Assembly: GCA_002708995.1 (NCBI GenBank)
Contig: PAPT01000018.1
Span: forward strand, 56,962 to 120,961
Length of the DNA: 64,000 nucleotides
DNA from: Geminicoccus sp.
GTDB taxonomy: Bacteria > Pseudomonadota > Alphaproteobacteria > UBA7985
Reading direction: 5' to 3'
In this document: in pieces, positions 1-8,906 of the stretch
Layout: the number at the start of each line of letters is the position of its first letter
How positions within the stretch are numbered: position 1 is the stretch's first letter
Translations under genes and position numbers: made by a program
Notes under the pieces: generated by a model
Database searches by the model: none
What the model was told of the DNA's origin: nothing
What the model saw: the letters and a program-made list of their open reading frames with translations, nothing else

Positions 1-2
1 TT

Positions 3-356
3 CCGGCCGCTCGGTCCGGGAACGCCGAAGCCGAAGAGCTGATCGGGGTCATGTACGCGCTGGGGCTGGGTGTCGAGCGAGACGACGTCCGCGCGTTCGA
101 ATGGTATTTGCGAGCTTCGCTCAAGGGACATGCGGGCGCCCAGTCCGGGATCGGTTGGTACTACGAAGTCGGCCGTGGCTTACCCGCGCCCGATCTGGTA
201 AGAGCCTACACTTGGTACGTGCTTTCCGCAATTGGGGGCGACCCCGATGCGGCAATCTCGCAGGAAGAGGTGGTCAAGAAAATGACCCGGGAAGAAATCG
301 AATACGCCCATATTCTGATCGAGGATTATCGAGGCTGGCTGTACCCGTTCCGGTGA
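3..356 (+). CDS. Sel1-like repeat protein, C-terminal part (5' end outside window)
   Basis: The reading frame is already open at the left edge of the window, so the ATG at 51 is probably internal and the gene starts upstream. The visible part shows Sel1/TPR-like helical repeats with the usual spacing of small and aromatic residues, for example GLGVERDDVRAFEWYLRAS followed by GIGWYYEVGRGL and RAYTWYVLSA. Proteins of this family are usually secreted or periplasmic scaffolds for protein-protein contacts. The partner cannot be told from this fragment. It converges on the TRAP operon to its right. Confidence 0.75.
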   Translation, partial: PAARSGNAEAEELIGVMYALGLGVERDDVRAFEWYLRASLKGHAGAQSGIGWYYEVGRGLPAPDLVRAYTWYVLSAIGGDPDAAISQEEVVKKMTREEIEYAHILIEDYRGWLYPFR

Positions 357-443
357 TCTGGATCCCGAGGATTCCCGACTGGCTAATCTGCCCACCAGCC
401 CGCCAACTGACCTGTCGACCCCGGGGCTCTGCGACCCATCATG

Positions 444-472
444 AAAAAAGGGGTTCGCGAACGAACCCCTTT
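444..472 (-). terminator. Rho-independent terminator of the leftward TRAP operon
   Basis: An 11-bp perfect stem (AAAGGGGTTCG paired with CGAACCCCTTT) has a 4-nt loop. Read on the minus strand it runs into six T residues. It lies about 70 bases past the dctP stop codon, where the leftward transcript should end. Confidence 0.9.
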
Positions 473-540
473 GATGCCGTTGAACGGGCCGGCTCAGACT
501 TGAGTGAACCCGGCGCGTCTGTTTTGGCTGACTTCAGACC

Positions 541-1602
541 TTAGTTGAGGTCGGAAGACATGCCAGCATCGATGTCGGCTTCAGCTTCGGCTACGGCGGA
601 AACCATAGCGTCGAAGATTTCACCACCGCCCTGAACGTTGGCCTTGAACCAGTCGTAGACCGGTGCAGCGGCTTCACGGAACTCAGACTTCTCAGCTGGG
701 GTCGGTACGTAGAGCGAACCACCACCAGCAACGAAGTCAGCGTAAGCCTGGATGGACTTGCGCTTTGGCGAAGCAAAGGTTGCCTGCTGCAGGTCGCTAA
801 AGCCGTTGACGACGACACGACGCAGGTCTTCAGGCATGGACAGGAACTTTTCGTTGTTCATCCACCACAGAGCGCCCATGTACGCGTGGCCATCGAGGGT
901 CACGTACTGCAGGCCGGCATCCGGGAACTTCATGCCCATGATGTCGGTGATGCCGTTCTTGGACCCTTCGACAACGCCGGTCTGGAAGGACGTGAACAGC
1001 TCAGGCCATGGAATAGGCGTCGGGGAAGCGCCGAGGGCACGGACCAGTTCCTGCGGCAGGTCAGCAACAACGGTACGGATCTTCAGACCAGCGAGGTCAC
1101 CGGGGTTCCGCACAACACGCTTGGTGTTGGCGAAGTTCCGCCAGCCACCGGTGTTACCGATGGTCATCAGACGGATGGCACCGTCGGAATCAGCTAGCGC
1201 CATGTCGCGCATCTTGCGGGTGAAACCACCAGCCAGAACGGCTTCGGCCACGCGGTCACCGGACATCAGGTAGGGAAGGTCCAGAACCTGAACGTAAGGG
1301 AAGATACCTGCAGCACCGCCCGAGGTCGAAATGTACACGTCGATCGAGCCGTCAGCGACGCCTTGCAGACACTCTGCGCCGTTGGAACAAAGCTGGGTGC
1401 CGATGAACAGTTCAACTGCGATTGCGCCGTTGGACGCGCTTTCGACGTAGTTCTTGAAGACGATCAGACCGTCATAGTCTTCATCGTTCTCGTTGGAGTT
1501 CGCAGTGGCGCGGATGGTGTAGTCCTGCGCATTTGCCGTGAGCGCAACGCCTATCAGGGCCGCTGCAGCCATCATGGCTTTGATAGTCATTTTCAACATC
1601 AT
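541..1602 (-). CDS. dctP: TRAP transporter substrate-binding protein (DctP family)
   Basis: This is the periplasmic solute receptor of a tripartite ATP-independent transporter, which hands a carboxylate-type ligand to the membrane subunits. The 353-residue protein begins with a clear signal peptide (MAAAALIGVALTANA, cleavage near residue 25). It carries DctP-type features such as the LKIRTV segment and the PIPWPELFTSFQTGVVEG stretch that normally lines the ligand site. An AGGAGG motif lies only 2 nt before the first ATG and 5 nt before the second, so translation may begin at the second Met. It is the last gene of a leftward dctQ-dctM-dctP operon. The divergent hpa regulator suggests an aromatic acid ligand, but that is inference from position only. 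Confidence 0.9.
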   Translation of the reverse strand: MMLKMTIKAMMAAAALIGVALTANAQDYTIRATANSNENDEDYDGLIVFKNYVESASNGAIAVELFIGTQLCSNGAECLQGVADGSIDVYISTSGGAAGIFPYVQVLDLPYLMSGDRVAEAVLAGGFTRKMRDMALADSDGAIRLMTIGNTGGWRNFANTKRVVRNPGDLAGLKIRTVVADLPQELVRALGASPTPIPWPELFTSFQTGVVEGSKNGITDIMGMKFPDAGLQYVTLDGHAYMGALWWMNNEKFLSMPEDLRRVVVNGFSDLQQATFASPKRKSIQAYADFVAGGGSLYVPTPAEKSEFREAAAPVYDWFKANVQGGGEIFDAMVSAVAEAEADIDAGMSSDLN

Positions 1603-1635
1603 TTCCTCCTGAGTGTGATGTTTAGCTTACGTCCT

Positions 1636-3132
1636 CTAGGCGAACCCGGTAAGGCGCGGGATCGTCATTGAGAGAGCCGGGATGAAAGTGATCAGAAAGA
1701 TCACGACAACCTCTACTGCCAGGAAAGGCAGGATGGCTCTGGATATCGTTTCAATCTTCTCTCCCGAAACAGATGACGCGACAAATAGTACCAGACCCAT
1801 GGGCGGCGTGGCGAGACCTACCGTAAGGTTCACGGACATTATTATTGCAAAATGTATGGGATCCACGCCGAGATCGATGAAAACCGGGCCCAGAATAGGC
1901 CCCAGAATGATGATCGCCGGCCCGGCATCAAGAAACATCCCGACAATGAACAGCAGGACGTTGATCAGGAACAGCAAGATCAGCGGGTTGTCGGTCAGGC
2001 TGAGCATGAAGATGGTCATCTGCTCAGGCGCCCGGCTCAGGCTGACCACGGTCTTGAAGGCAACCGCTGCACCCACGAGCAGCAGGACCGACGCCGAGGC
2101 GAAGGCCGCGCGCGCGAGAATGCGCGGCAGATCGTCCAGTCGCAGGCTTCGCAGCACGATCAGCGAGATGAACAGCGCGTAGGCGACCGCAATCGCCGAG
2201 GCCTCAGTCGGGGTGAACACGCCCAGCAGGATGCCGCCGAGGATGATGATCGGCGTTTGCAGGGGCGCGACGGCCTTCTTGCAGATCATCCTGAAATCGT
2301 TGCCGACCGTTCTGCGCATCAGCAGCAGGGTGCCGTGAGCGAGCAACACGCCGATCCCGAACACGACCCAGCCATTGACCACCAGCTTGGCGCCCGTGGC
2401 CCCAGCCTGCAGGCTGTTGACCAGGTTGAACAGCGCAAGCAGCAGGGCGGCGAGGTTGAGCCGGAGCAGAATGAAGGAAACCCAGTGTTCCACCGGCGAA
2501 ATGGTCTGGTTCGGGGTGACGATCCGCTGGGCCTTGGGCAGGTCGTAGACATCCGCCATCAGCCGAACCACGACCATCAGGCCAAGCCCCACGAGGATCC
2601 CCGGAACGATACCGGCGAGGAACAGCGCTGCAACGCTTTCGCCCATGACATAAGCGTAGATGATCATAATGCCTGAGGGCGGGATGATCGGCCCGATAAC
2701 CGAGCTCGCAGCCGTGATCGCAGCGGCAAAGCGGCGGGTGTAACCGTTCTTTTCCATCGCGGGTATCAGCGTCGATCCCAGCGCCGAGGTGTCGGCCACA
2801 GCCGAGCCGGAAAGCCCTGCGAACAGGATCGAACTCAGGATGTTGACGTGGGCGAGGCCCCCGCGCAGATGCCCCATCAGCGCCTGGCTAAACTCGACAA
2901 GGCGGATGGTAATCCCGCCCCGGTTCATCAGTTCGCCGGCGAGCACGAAGAAGGGCAGAGCCATCAGCGGAAAGCTGTCCATGCCGTTGTAGACGTTGCG
3001 GTAGAGCAGGGCGAGGTCGCGCTCCTGCCCATTGAGGGCGAGCAGGAAACCCGGCGCGAGCAGCAAGGCAAAAAATACTGGAAGGCCGACCAGCAGCAGC
3101 AACAGGAAAACGGGGAGGAAAAAGACCAGCAC
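1636..3132 (-). CDS. dctM: TRAP transporter large permease (DctM family), long form
   Basis: This is the ion-coupled transport subunit of the TRAP system. Its 498 residues are rich in transmembrane helices and include family landmarks such as GLSGSAVADTSALGS, IIPPSGIMIIYAYVMGES, GVFTPTEASAIAVAYALF and GLATPPMGLVLFV. DctM proteins are usually about 425 residues. The extra length lies around residues 195-270, where two additional hydrophobic segments interrupt the region just before the GGILLGVFTPTEA motif. The GTG start directly follows the dctQ stop codon, so the two are translationally coupled. Confidence 0.9.
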   Translation of the reverse strand: MLVFFLPVFLLLLLVGLPVFFALLLAPGFLLALNGQERDLALLYRNVYNGMDSFPLMALPFFVLAGELMNRGGITIRLVEFSQALMGHLRGGLAHVNILSSILFAGLSGSAVADTSALGSTLIPAMEKNGYTRRFAAAITAASSVIGPIIPPSGIMIIYAYVMGESVAALFLAGIVPGILVGLGLMVVVRLMADVYDLPKAQRIVTPNQTISPVEHWVSFILLRLNLAALLLALFNLVNSLQAGATGAKLVVNGWVVFGIGVLLAHGTLLLMRRTVGNDFRMICKKAVAPLQTPIIILGGILLGVFTPTEASAIAVAYALFISLIVLRSLRLDDLPRILARAAFASASVLLLVGAAVAFKTVVSLSRAPEQMTIFMLSLTDNPLILLFLINVLLFIVGMFLDAGPAIIILGPILGPVFIDLGVDPIHFAIIMSVNLTVGLATPPMGLVLFVASSVSGEKIETISRAILPFLAVEVVVIFLITFIPALSMTIPRLTGFA

Positions 3133-3717
3133 TTAGCTTGCCTCCCCTTTAGTATCGAAGGCATTGATCGCGGGCAGCCGCAGACCGGGCCGCAACAGAG
3201 ATGCGAGCGAGCGCAGCAACAGCTCGGTGTTCACCATGACCATCAGCATGACGCAGACTAGCAGCGATCCGTACATGTACCGCAGTTTGACTTTCACAAC
3301 CTCGCCGCCAACCCAGTTCAGCGGGATCCGCAGTGAGGAGCTGTCGAACTTGCCGCCAAAGCCGAAGGTATGGTTTTGGCCATGCTCGATCGCGACCACA
3401 AGCACGGCAAGGGACATCGCAAGCAGGATGCAACTCAGTGCCTTTGCGAGCCGCTTTCCGATCAGGTCCGCGAGCATGGTGATGGAAACGAAGCCACCCG
3501 TCCGGAATGCCGCGGGCGCGATCAGCGCCGTCATCCATAGCATCAGGAAGCGGGCCGCTTCATCCGGCCATGGCAGGGCATTGTTGAGAACGTAGCGGAA
3601 GAAGACCTGCGCTAGGATCACGGTCACCATCAGCGCGAGTGCAACCCACGCCAATTGTCGGCCAACCCACAGCAGAGATGAGTTCACAACAGCGATCGTT
3701 CGGAAGAACATCAGCAT
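3133..3717 (-). CDS. dctQ: TRAP transporter small permease (DctQ family)
   Basis: This is the small four-helix membrane subunit that pairs with DctM. The 194-residue protein has hydrophobic segments at about 15-40, 55-75, 90-115 and 140-160. It carries the typical DctQ motif around residues 35-60 (QVFFRYVLNNALPWPDEAAR), in which the W-x-E/D-E sequence is conserved. It is the first gene of the leftward operon. The 217-bp gap to the divergent MarR gene must hold both promoters, so the MarR protein may also control this transporter. Confidence 0.88.
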   Translation of the reverse strand: MLMFFRTIAVVNSSLLWVGRQLAWVALALMVTVILAQVFFRYVLNNALPWPDEAARFLMLWMTALIAPAAFRTGGFVSITMLADLIGKRLAKALSCILLAMSLAVLVVAIEHGQNHTFGFGGKFDSSSLRIPLNWVGGEVVKVKLRYMYGSLLVCVMLMVMVNTELLLRSLASLLRPGLRLPAINAFDTKGEAS

Positions 3718-3934
3718 CAGGATTCCTCACAAAGCTCATGTTTAGGCTGCTCGCCCTATGGGGGCGCTGGCCGGAAGGCCCGGACTGGTATCGCGCAGCT
3801 GGTAGCAGCGGTCAATCTGTCGCAGCCGGTTATTTGCAGTCTGACCCGCACTCGCTCGTTCTATTGGAGCCTTTCGGCGATAAGCGCTGCCATTTGCTTT
3901 GTCACAACCTCCAACATCCTATAAGGAAGATCCT

Positions 3935-4393
3935 ATGACAGACGTTGGTTTCCGCAAGACCAAGCGCTCTTTGCCCATCGCCCTGCTGCGCGCGCGTGAA
4001 CAAGTGATGGAACCCATCCGTGCCATGCTCGCCGACAGCGGTGTGACCGAGCAGAAATGGCGCGTGCTGCGGGTGCTCGAAGAGGCCGGTGAAATCGAGC
4101 CTACCGTGATTGCGCAGGAGGCCTGCCTGCACCTGCCCAGCCTGTCCCGGATCCTCAAGACCATGGAGCAGGATGGCCTCGTGCAGCGGCGCGAGGACGA
4201 GCAGGATCGGCGCAAGACGGTCATTGCTATATCCGATGCCGGGCGCGCCATTCTCGGCGAGCACGCAGCCCAGTCTGCAGCCATCCTCGTTGACATCGAG
4301 CGCCGTCTGGGCGCGGAGAAGATCGAGGCTATGCTCGACCTGCTCGAAGAACTTACCGGCGATCCTGGACACGCGGGATCGAAAGAAGCGTAG
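3935..4393 (+). CDS. hpaR: MarR-family regulator, HpaR type (homoprotocatechuate degradation)
   Basis: This is a winged-helix repressor that is likely to respond to an aromatic intermediate. The N-terminal segment RSLPIALLRAREQVMEPIR and the following TEQKWRVLRVLEE match what is known of HpaR/HpcR repressors. The wing region contains the usual DEQDRRKTV stretch (D-x-R-R/K). The ORF track begins at a TTG at 3899, but the ATG at 3935 has an AAGGAAG ribosome site 6 nt upstream and is preferred, giving 152 residues. Its position between the TRAP operon and the hpa genes fits local control. A second MarR gene lies further down the block. Confidence 0.82.
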   Translation: MTDVGFRKTKRSLPIALLRAREQVMEPIRAMLADSGVTEQKWRVLRVLEEAGEIEPTVIAQEACLHLPSLSRILKTMEQDGLVQRREDEQDRRKTVIAISDAGRAILGEHAAQSAAILVDIERRLGAEKIEAMLDLLEELTGDPGHAGSKEA

Positions 4394-4405
4394 TTCAAGC
4401 GACCT

Positions 4406-5758
4406 TCAAGACGACAGCGACGCCGGGTACATCCGGTCCAGCGCCGCCAGCGCCTTCGCCTGAACCTGCGCATCGCTCAGGCGTTCCAGCGCATCAGCAT
4501 CTGAGCCGCCGTGGAAGGCAACGAGGACCGGCACCCCCGTGCTGGGCACCAGGTTGACGAACTGGTTGAAGCGCCCGGCTTCGGCGTCGTGCAGGATGCG
4601 CAGCACCTTCGGGTCCCAGAACGGGCGGTCGAACCTGAGGCAAACCTTGGACAACAGCCCCATGCCCAGACGGTCGATCGCGTCCTGTTTCCAGTCGGGC
4701 AGGGCGGGGGTGAAGGCGATGCTTCCGGCCTTCAGTACCCCCAGCGGCACAGTCACCACGGTGGCTTCGAAACGCGCCGTCGAGCCATCTGCTGTGGTGA
4801 TGCTGACCCCGGCAGACCCATGGTCGATGCGGGTCACCGGCAGACCCGTGAGCAGGCGGTAGTTCCCGGCCAGCGCAGGGATCAACTGATCATAGCCGGC
4901 GGGAATGACGGCATCCGGGCCGCCGTACCAGGCACCCTCGGTATAGGCCTCGCGGCCCAGTTGGTCGGGGTCGGCGCCGAAGGCATGCTGGACCTCGGCG
5001 ATCTGATAGAGCCAGTCCGGCCCACCGTACAGCCGGCGGCGCTGGCCCCGGGCATCGCGGATCACGCCGCGATCATAGTTGGTGTTGACCCAATCCACGC
5101 CGCGAGAGCGGGCAAGCCGGCTGAGCGGATTGCCGCGCGTGCCGTGGATCCACGAGGCCCCGATGTCCAGCGGCAGCCCGAGACGGCGGTCGGTGTGAAC
5201 CCGGCCGCCCACGCGGTCGCGGGCTTCGATCACCGTCACCTGGTAGCCGGCTTGGCTCAGCGCCTGCGCAGCGCCGAGGCCGGAAAAGCCTGCGCCGATG
5301 ACGGCGACCTGTCCGCGCCGCGGCCCGTTGGTGGCGAGACGCTCGGCGGCATCCCAGCCGGACTGCAGGGCGCCGTGGACCGTCGCCGGGCAGTCGCGAT
5401 CGGTCGCTTCACCAGCGAAATAGAGCTGGTCGCCGACCGGGTCACCCAGCGCCAGCCGGTCGCGGGCCCGGGCGCTCTTGGAAATGTAGGAATAGGCACC
5501 CAGCGCCCAGGGATCGGCCCGCCAGCGGGTGAAAATCATCCCTTCAAGCCGGGCTGAAGCGGCGGGTGCCGGTGCTGCAAGCCCGGTGCGGGGCAGGGCA
5601 GCGGCGACGGCGCTCAGTCCTGCTGCCGCCACGCCAGCGCCCAGCAGGCCCCCACCACCCAGCTGGCGCAGATGCCCTCGCCGCGACGTGGTCGTCCGCG
5701 TGGATGAGGGCTCAGACTTGGGTCTATGGCTGGCTTTGGGCTTCACGGGACGGGACAC
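4406..5758 (-). CDS. Flavin amine oxidase with circularly permuted domain order, Tat-type leader
   Basis: This looks like a FAD-dependent monoamine/polyamine oxidase that oxidises an amine to an aldehyde. The order of parts is unusual. Residues 25-60 form a Tat-like leader (SRRGHLRQL plus a hydrophobic stretch). Residues 75-141 carry the motif that normally ends the family (RWRADPWALGAYSYI, LYFAGEATD, ATVHGALQSGWDAAE). Only then, at 151-190, comes the normally N-terminal FAD Rossmann motif (VAVIGAGFSGLGAA, EARDRVGGRVHTD), followed by the substrate domain. The protein stops at residue 450, exactly where the moved C-terminal segment would be expected. The frame is open throughout and starts at GTG. 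Next to hpa genes it may feed tyramine-like amines into the pathway, which is inference. Confidence 0.8.
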   Translation of the reverse strand: MSRPVKPKASHRPKSEPSSTRTTTSRRGHLRQLGGGGLLGAGVAAAGLSAVAAALPRTGLAAPAPAASARLEGMIFTRWRADPWALGAYSYISKSARARDRLALGDPVGDQLYFAGEATDRDCPATVHGALQSGWDAAERLATNGPRRGQVAVIGAGFSGLGAAQALSQAGYQVTVIEARDRVGGRVHTDRRLGLPLDIGASWIHGTRGNPLSRLARSRGVDWVNTNYDRGVIRDARGQRRRLYGGPDWLYQIAEVQHAFGADPDQLGREAYTEGAWYGGPDAVIPAGYDQLIPALAGNYRLLTGLPVTRIDHGSAGVSITTADGSTARFEATVVTVPLGVLKAGSIAFTPALPDWKQDAIDRLGMGLLSKVCLRFDRPFWDPKVLRILHDAEAGRFNQFVNLVPSTGVPVLVAFHGGSDADALERLSDAQVQAKALAALDRMYPASLSS

Positions 5759-5884
5759 CTGTTCATCCGGGACTGTCAGACCCGAAACATGATAACCGAT
5801 GTTGCCGTTTCTGCGGCAGGGCGTAAACCGGTCACATCGAGGATGAGAGCGGCGTCTGCTTTGGCGGTTGACCTCCTCAAACGG

Positions 5885-5908
5885 ATTTGCTTACCATGTT
5901 AAGCAAAT
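5885..5908. promoter_or_regulatory. Perfect inverted repeat upstream of hpaF; likely MarR/HpaR operator
   Basis: The arms ATTTGCTTA and TAAGCAAAT are perfect reverse complements separated by 6 bp (CCATGT). The element ends 11 bases before the hpaF ATG. MarR-family dimers usually bind palindromes of about this size, and two MarR genes lie in the block. There is no T-run, so it is not a terminator. Confidence 0.75.
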
Positions 5909-5919
5909 AGGGAGAAAGT

Positions 5920-6318
5920 ATGCCGCACCTGTCGATCCAGTATTCGCCACAACTCGACCAGAGCCACGATATCAAGGCCCTGTGCGAACAGCTGGGCGAA
6001 GTCATGGTCGAAACCGGCGTTTTCCCCCGCGCCGGGGTTCGGGTCCGGGCCTTTCCCGTGCATCATGAATTCGTCGCTGACGATCATCCCGAGAACGCCT
6101 TTGTCGCGATGCAGGCTTATGTCGGTGCTGGCCGCAGCCTTAAAGACAAGCAAGGGGCCGGGAGCGCGATCTATGCGGTGGCCGAAGCCTTTTTCGCCGA
6201 CCGGCTGGCTGGGGGGCATTTCCTGCTCTCGTTCGAGATATTCGAGAATGACCCGGCGCTCAGTTGGAAGCGCAACACCATTCTGCCCCGGCTCAAAGCC
6301 GCGGCGGATCCACGCTGA
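5920..6318 (+). CDS. hpaF: 5-carboxymethyl-2-hydroxymuconate Delta-isomerase
   Basis: This enzyme isomerises the dehydrogenated ring-cleavage product in the homoprotocatechuate meta-cleavage pathway. It belongs to the tautomerase superfamily, in which Pro-1 (the residue after the initiator Met, here MPHLSIQY) is the catalytic base. The length of 132 residues is normal for the family, and the two-part beta-alpha-beta pattern is visible around residues 1-40 and 60-110. A GGGAGAAAG ribosome site precedes the ATG. It is the first gene of the rightward hpaF-E-D-G-H run and lies directly behind the inverted repeat. Confidence 0.88.
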   Translation: MPHLSIQYSPQLDQSHDIKALCEQLGEVMVETGVFPRAGVRVRAFPVHHEFVADDHPENAFVAMQAYVGAGRSLKDKQGAGSAIYAVAEAFFADRLAGGHFLLSFEIFENDPALSWKRNTILPRLKAAADPR

Positions 6319-6375
6319 GCCAGCACCCACAGACCATCGAAACAGTACTGAATACCACAAACAACAGGCACACCT

Positions 6376-7884
6376 ATGACTCTCGAAGACAACCTCGCCC
6401 GCGCGGCGGGCTATCTACAGCAATTCAAGGCTCAGCCGATCCTGCACCGCATCGGCGGCAAGGACGTTGCAGCCAGCGATGGCCTGACGTTTGAGAGCCT
6501 GTCACCGGTCGACCTGTCGGTGCTGGCGTCCGTTGCGCAGGGCACCGCCGCGGATATCGATGCGGCCTGTCTGGCAGCCAAGGGGGCCTTTGCGGACTGG
6601 GCCGCAACCCCCGGCGCCGAGCGCCGCGCTATCCTGCACGCCATCGCCGACGGCATCGTCGCGCGGAAGGAAGAGATCGCCTTCCTCGAATGTCTAGACA
6701 CCGGCCAGAGCCTGCGGTTCATGTCCAAGGCCGCGCTGCGGGCTGCGGACAACTTCCGCTTTTTCGCTGACCGGGCGCCGGGTGCGCGCGACGGCCAGTC
6801 GCTCTATGGTAACAACCAGATCAACATGACCAACCGCGTGCCGCTCGGCCCGGTCGGCGTGATCACGCCGTGGAACACGCCGTTCATGCTCTCCACGTGG
6901 AAGATCGCACCCGCGCTGGCCTGCGGCTGCACGGTGGTGCACAAACCCGCCGAGTTCTCGCCGCTGACCGCCCGGCTGCTGGTGGAAATCGCTGAAGAAG
7001 CGGGCCTGCCCGCCGGGGTCTGGAACACGGTCAACGGCATGGGTGAGGTCGCCGGCAAGGCACTGACCGAGCACCCCGCCATCCGCGCCATCGGCTTTGT
7101 CGGTGAGAGCCGGACGGGTTCGATGATCATGAAGCAGGCCGCCGACACCCTCAAGCGCGTGCACTTTGAGCTGGGCGGCAAGAACCCGGTTATCGTGTTC
7201 CAGGACGCCGATCTCGAGCGTGCGGCCGATGCGGCCGTATTCATGATCTACTCGCTCAACGGCGAGCGCTGCACCTCGTCCAGCCGCCTGCTGGTGCAGA
7301 ACAGCATCTACGACAAATTCATCGAAATGGTGGTAGAGCGCGCCAAGGGCATCCAGGTCGGCCATCCGCTCGACCCCAAGACTACCATCGGACCGCTGAT
7401 CCACCCTGTGCACGAAAAGAAAGTGCTGGAGTACTTCCAGATCGCCCGTGACGAGGGCGCGACCGTCGCGCTGGGCGGGGAGAAGGTTGGCGAGGCGGGC
7501 TGTTATGTCGGTCCGACCCTGTTCACCAACGCCACTAACGACATGCGTATCGCGCAGGAAGAGATTTTCGGCCCCGTGCTCACGGCCATCGGCTTCGATA
7601 CCGAAGAAGAGGCGCTGGCACTGGCCAACGACACCCAGTACGGCCTCACCGGCTATCTGTGGACCGCCAACGTGACCCGCGCGCTGCGATTTACCGACCG
7701 GCTCGACGCTGGCATGATCTGGGTCAATTCCGAGAATTTGCGCCACCTGCCCACGCCCTTCGGCGGCAACAAGGCCTCGGGCATCGGCCGTGACGGGGGC
7801 GACTGGTCCTTCGACTTCTATATGGAGACCAAGAACATTGCCTTCGCCACGTCCCAACACCGCATTCCGAAGCTCGGAGGCTGA
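6376..7884 (+). CDS. hpaE: 5-carboxymethyl-2-hydroxymuconate semialdehyde dehydrogenase
   Basis: This NAD-dependent aldehyde dehydrogenase oxidises the semialdehyde formed by ring cleavage of homoprotocatechuate. The 502-residue protein shows the complete ALDH set: GVITPWNTPF near 161, the general base Glu265 in FELGGKNPV, and the nucleophile Cys299 in NGERCTSSSR. The EEIFGPVL and NDTQYGLTGYLWT segments follow. The ALDH fold alone does not fix the substrate. That comes from the hpaF and hpaD neighbours on either side. Confidence 0.9.
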   Translation: MTLEDNLARAAGYLQQFKAQPILHRIGGKDVAASDGLTFESLSPVDLSVLASVAQGTAADIDAACLAAKGAFADWAATPGAERRAILHAIADGIVARKEEIAFLECLDTGQSLRFMSKAALRAADNFRFFADRAPGARDGQSLYGNNQINMTNRVPLGPVGVITPWNTPFMLSTWKIAPALACGCTVVHKPAEFSPLTARLLVEIAEEAGLPAGVWNTVNGMGEVAGKALTEHPAIRAIGFVGESRTGSMIMKQAADTLKRVHFELGGKNPVIVFQDADLERAADAAVFMIYSLNGERCTSSSRLLVQNSIYDKFIEMVVERAKGIQVGHPLDPKTTIGPLIHPVHEKKVLEYFQIARDEGATVALGGEKVGEAGCYVGPTLFTNATNDMRIAQEEIFGPVLTAIGFDTEEEALALANDTQYGLTGYLWTANVTRALRFTDRLDAGMIWVNSENLRHLPTPFGGNKASGIGRDGGDWSFDFYMETKNIAFATSQHRIPKLGG

Positions 7885-7889
7885 GACCC

Positions 7890-8870
7890 ATGCCCTTACC
7901 TGAGTTCAATCTCTACCCCGCGTTCAACACCGTCCGGCTCAGCCACATCGAGCTTGTCGTCACCGATCTGGCCGCGAGCCGTCACTTCTATGTCGACACC
8001 CTCGGCCTGCAGGTTACCCACGAGGATTCGAGCCAGATATTTCTGCGTGCGATGGAAGAGCGCGGTCACCACTGCGTGATCCTCACCCGTGGGGAGACCC
8101 CTTGCGTGCGCTATACGGCCTACAAGGTCTGGGACGAGGCTGACCTCGACCGGGCGCAGGACTACTTTGAAGCCAAGGGTATTGAAACCAGCTGGGTCGA
8201 GCGGCCTTTTCAGGGCCGGACGCTGCGCCTTCGCGATAACCACGGCGTGCCGATCGAGTTCTACCGGGACATGGAGCGCCTGCCGACCATCACCCAGAAA
8301 TACGCACTCTATCGCGGCGTGCGACCGCTGCGCATCGACCACTTCAACGTCTTCTCGCCCAACGTCGACGAGAGCGTCGCCTTCTACAACGACTTCGGCT
8401 TCCGCACGACCGAGTTCACCGAAGACGAGGAAACCGGCGCACTCTGGGCCGCGTGGTTGCACCGCAAGGGCGGGGTCCACGATGTCGCCTTCACCAACGG
8501 AATGGGGCCGCGCATGCACCACACAGCTTTCTGGGTGCCGACCCCGCTAGCGATCATCGACCTGCTCGATATCATGGCGACCACCGGCTACGTCGACAAC
8601 ATCGAGCGCGGCCCGGGGCGGCACGGCATCTCCAATGCCTTCTTCCTCTACGTGCTCGACCCCGATGGTCACCGGACCGAGATTTACTGCTCGGACTACC
8701 AGACGCTGGACCCGGACCACGAACCGATCCGCTGGGACCTCAAGGACAAGCAGCGGCAGACGCTGTGGGGCGCGCCTGCACCGCGGTCCTGGTTCGAACA
8801 CGGCATGCCCTTCGAGGGGCAGGCGGCGCGCGAGCCCGACCTGACCGCCAGCCCGATCATCGCCCCCTGA
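7890..8870 (+). CDS. hpaD: 3,4-dihydroxyphenylacetate 2,3-dioxygenase (extradiol)
   Basis: This ring-cleaving enzyme opens homoprotocatechuate next to its two hydroxyls. The 326 residues form two vicinal-oxygen-chelate domains. The metal ligands expected for the family are present: His151 (RIDHFNVF), His211 (RMHHTAFWV) and Glu264 (HRTEIYCSDY). The spacing resembles the characterised type I homoprotocatechuate dioxygenases, which use iron or manganese. It starts 5 bp after hpaE ends, so the two are cotranscribed. Confidence 0.9.
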   Translation: MPLPEFNLYPAFNTVRLSHIELVVTDLAASRHFYVDTLGLQVTHEDSSQIFLRAMEERGHHCVILTRGETPCVRYTAYKVWDEADLDRAQDYFEAKGIETSWVERPFQGRTLRLRDNHGVPIEFYRDMERLPTITQKYALYRGVRPLRIDHFNVFSPNVDESVAFYNDFGFRTTEFTEDEETGALWAAWLHRKGGVHDVAFTNGMGPRMHHTAFWVPTPLAIIDLLDIMATTGYVDNIERGPGRHGISNAFFLYVLDPDGHRTEIYCSDYQTLDPDHEPIRWDLKDKQRQTLWGAPAPRSWFEHGMPFEGQAAREPDLTASPIIAP

Positions 8871-8906
8871 TACCACCCTCAGACACCCGCAAGCCGGAAA
8901 GGCCCG

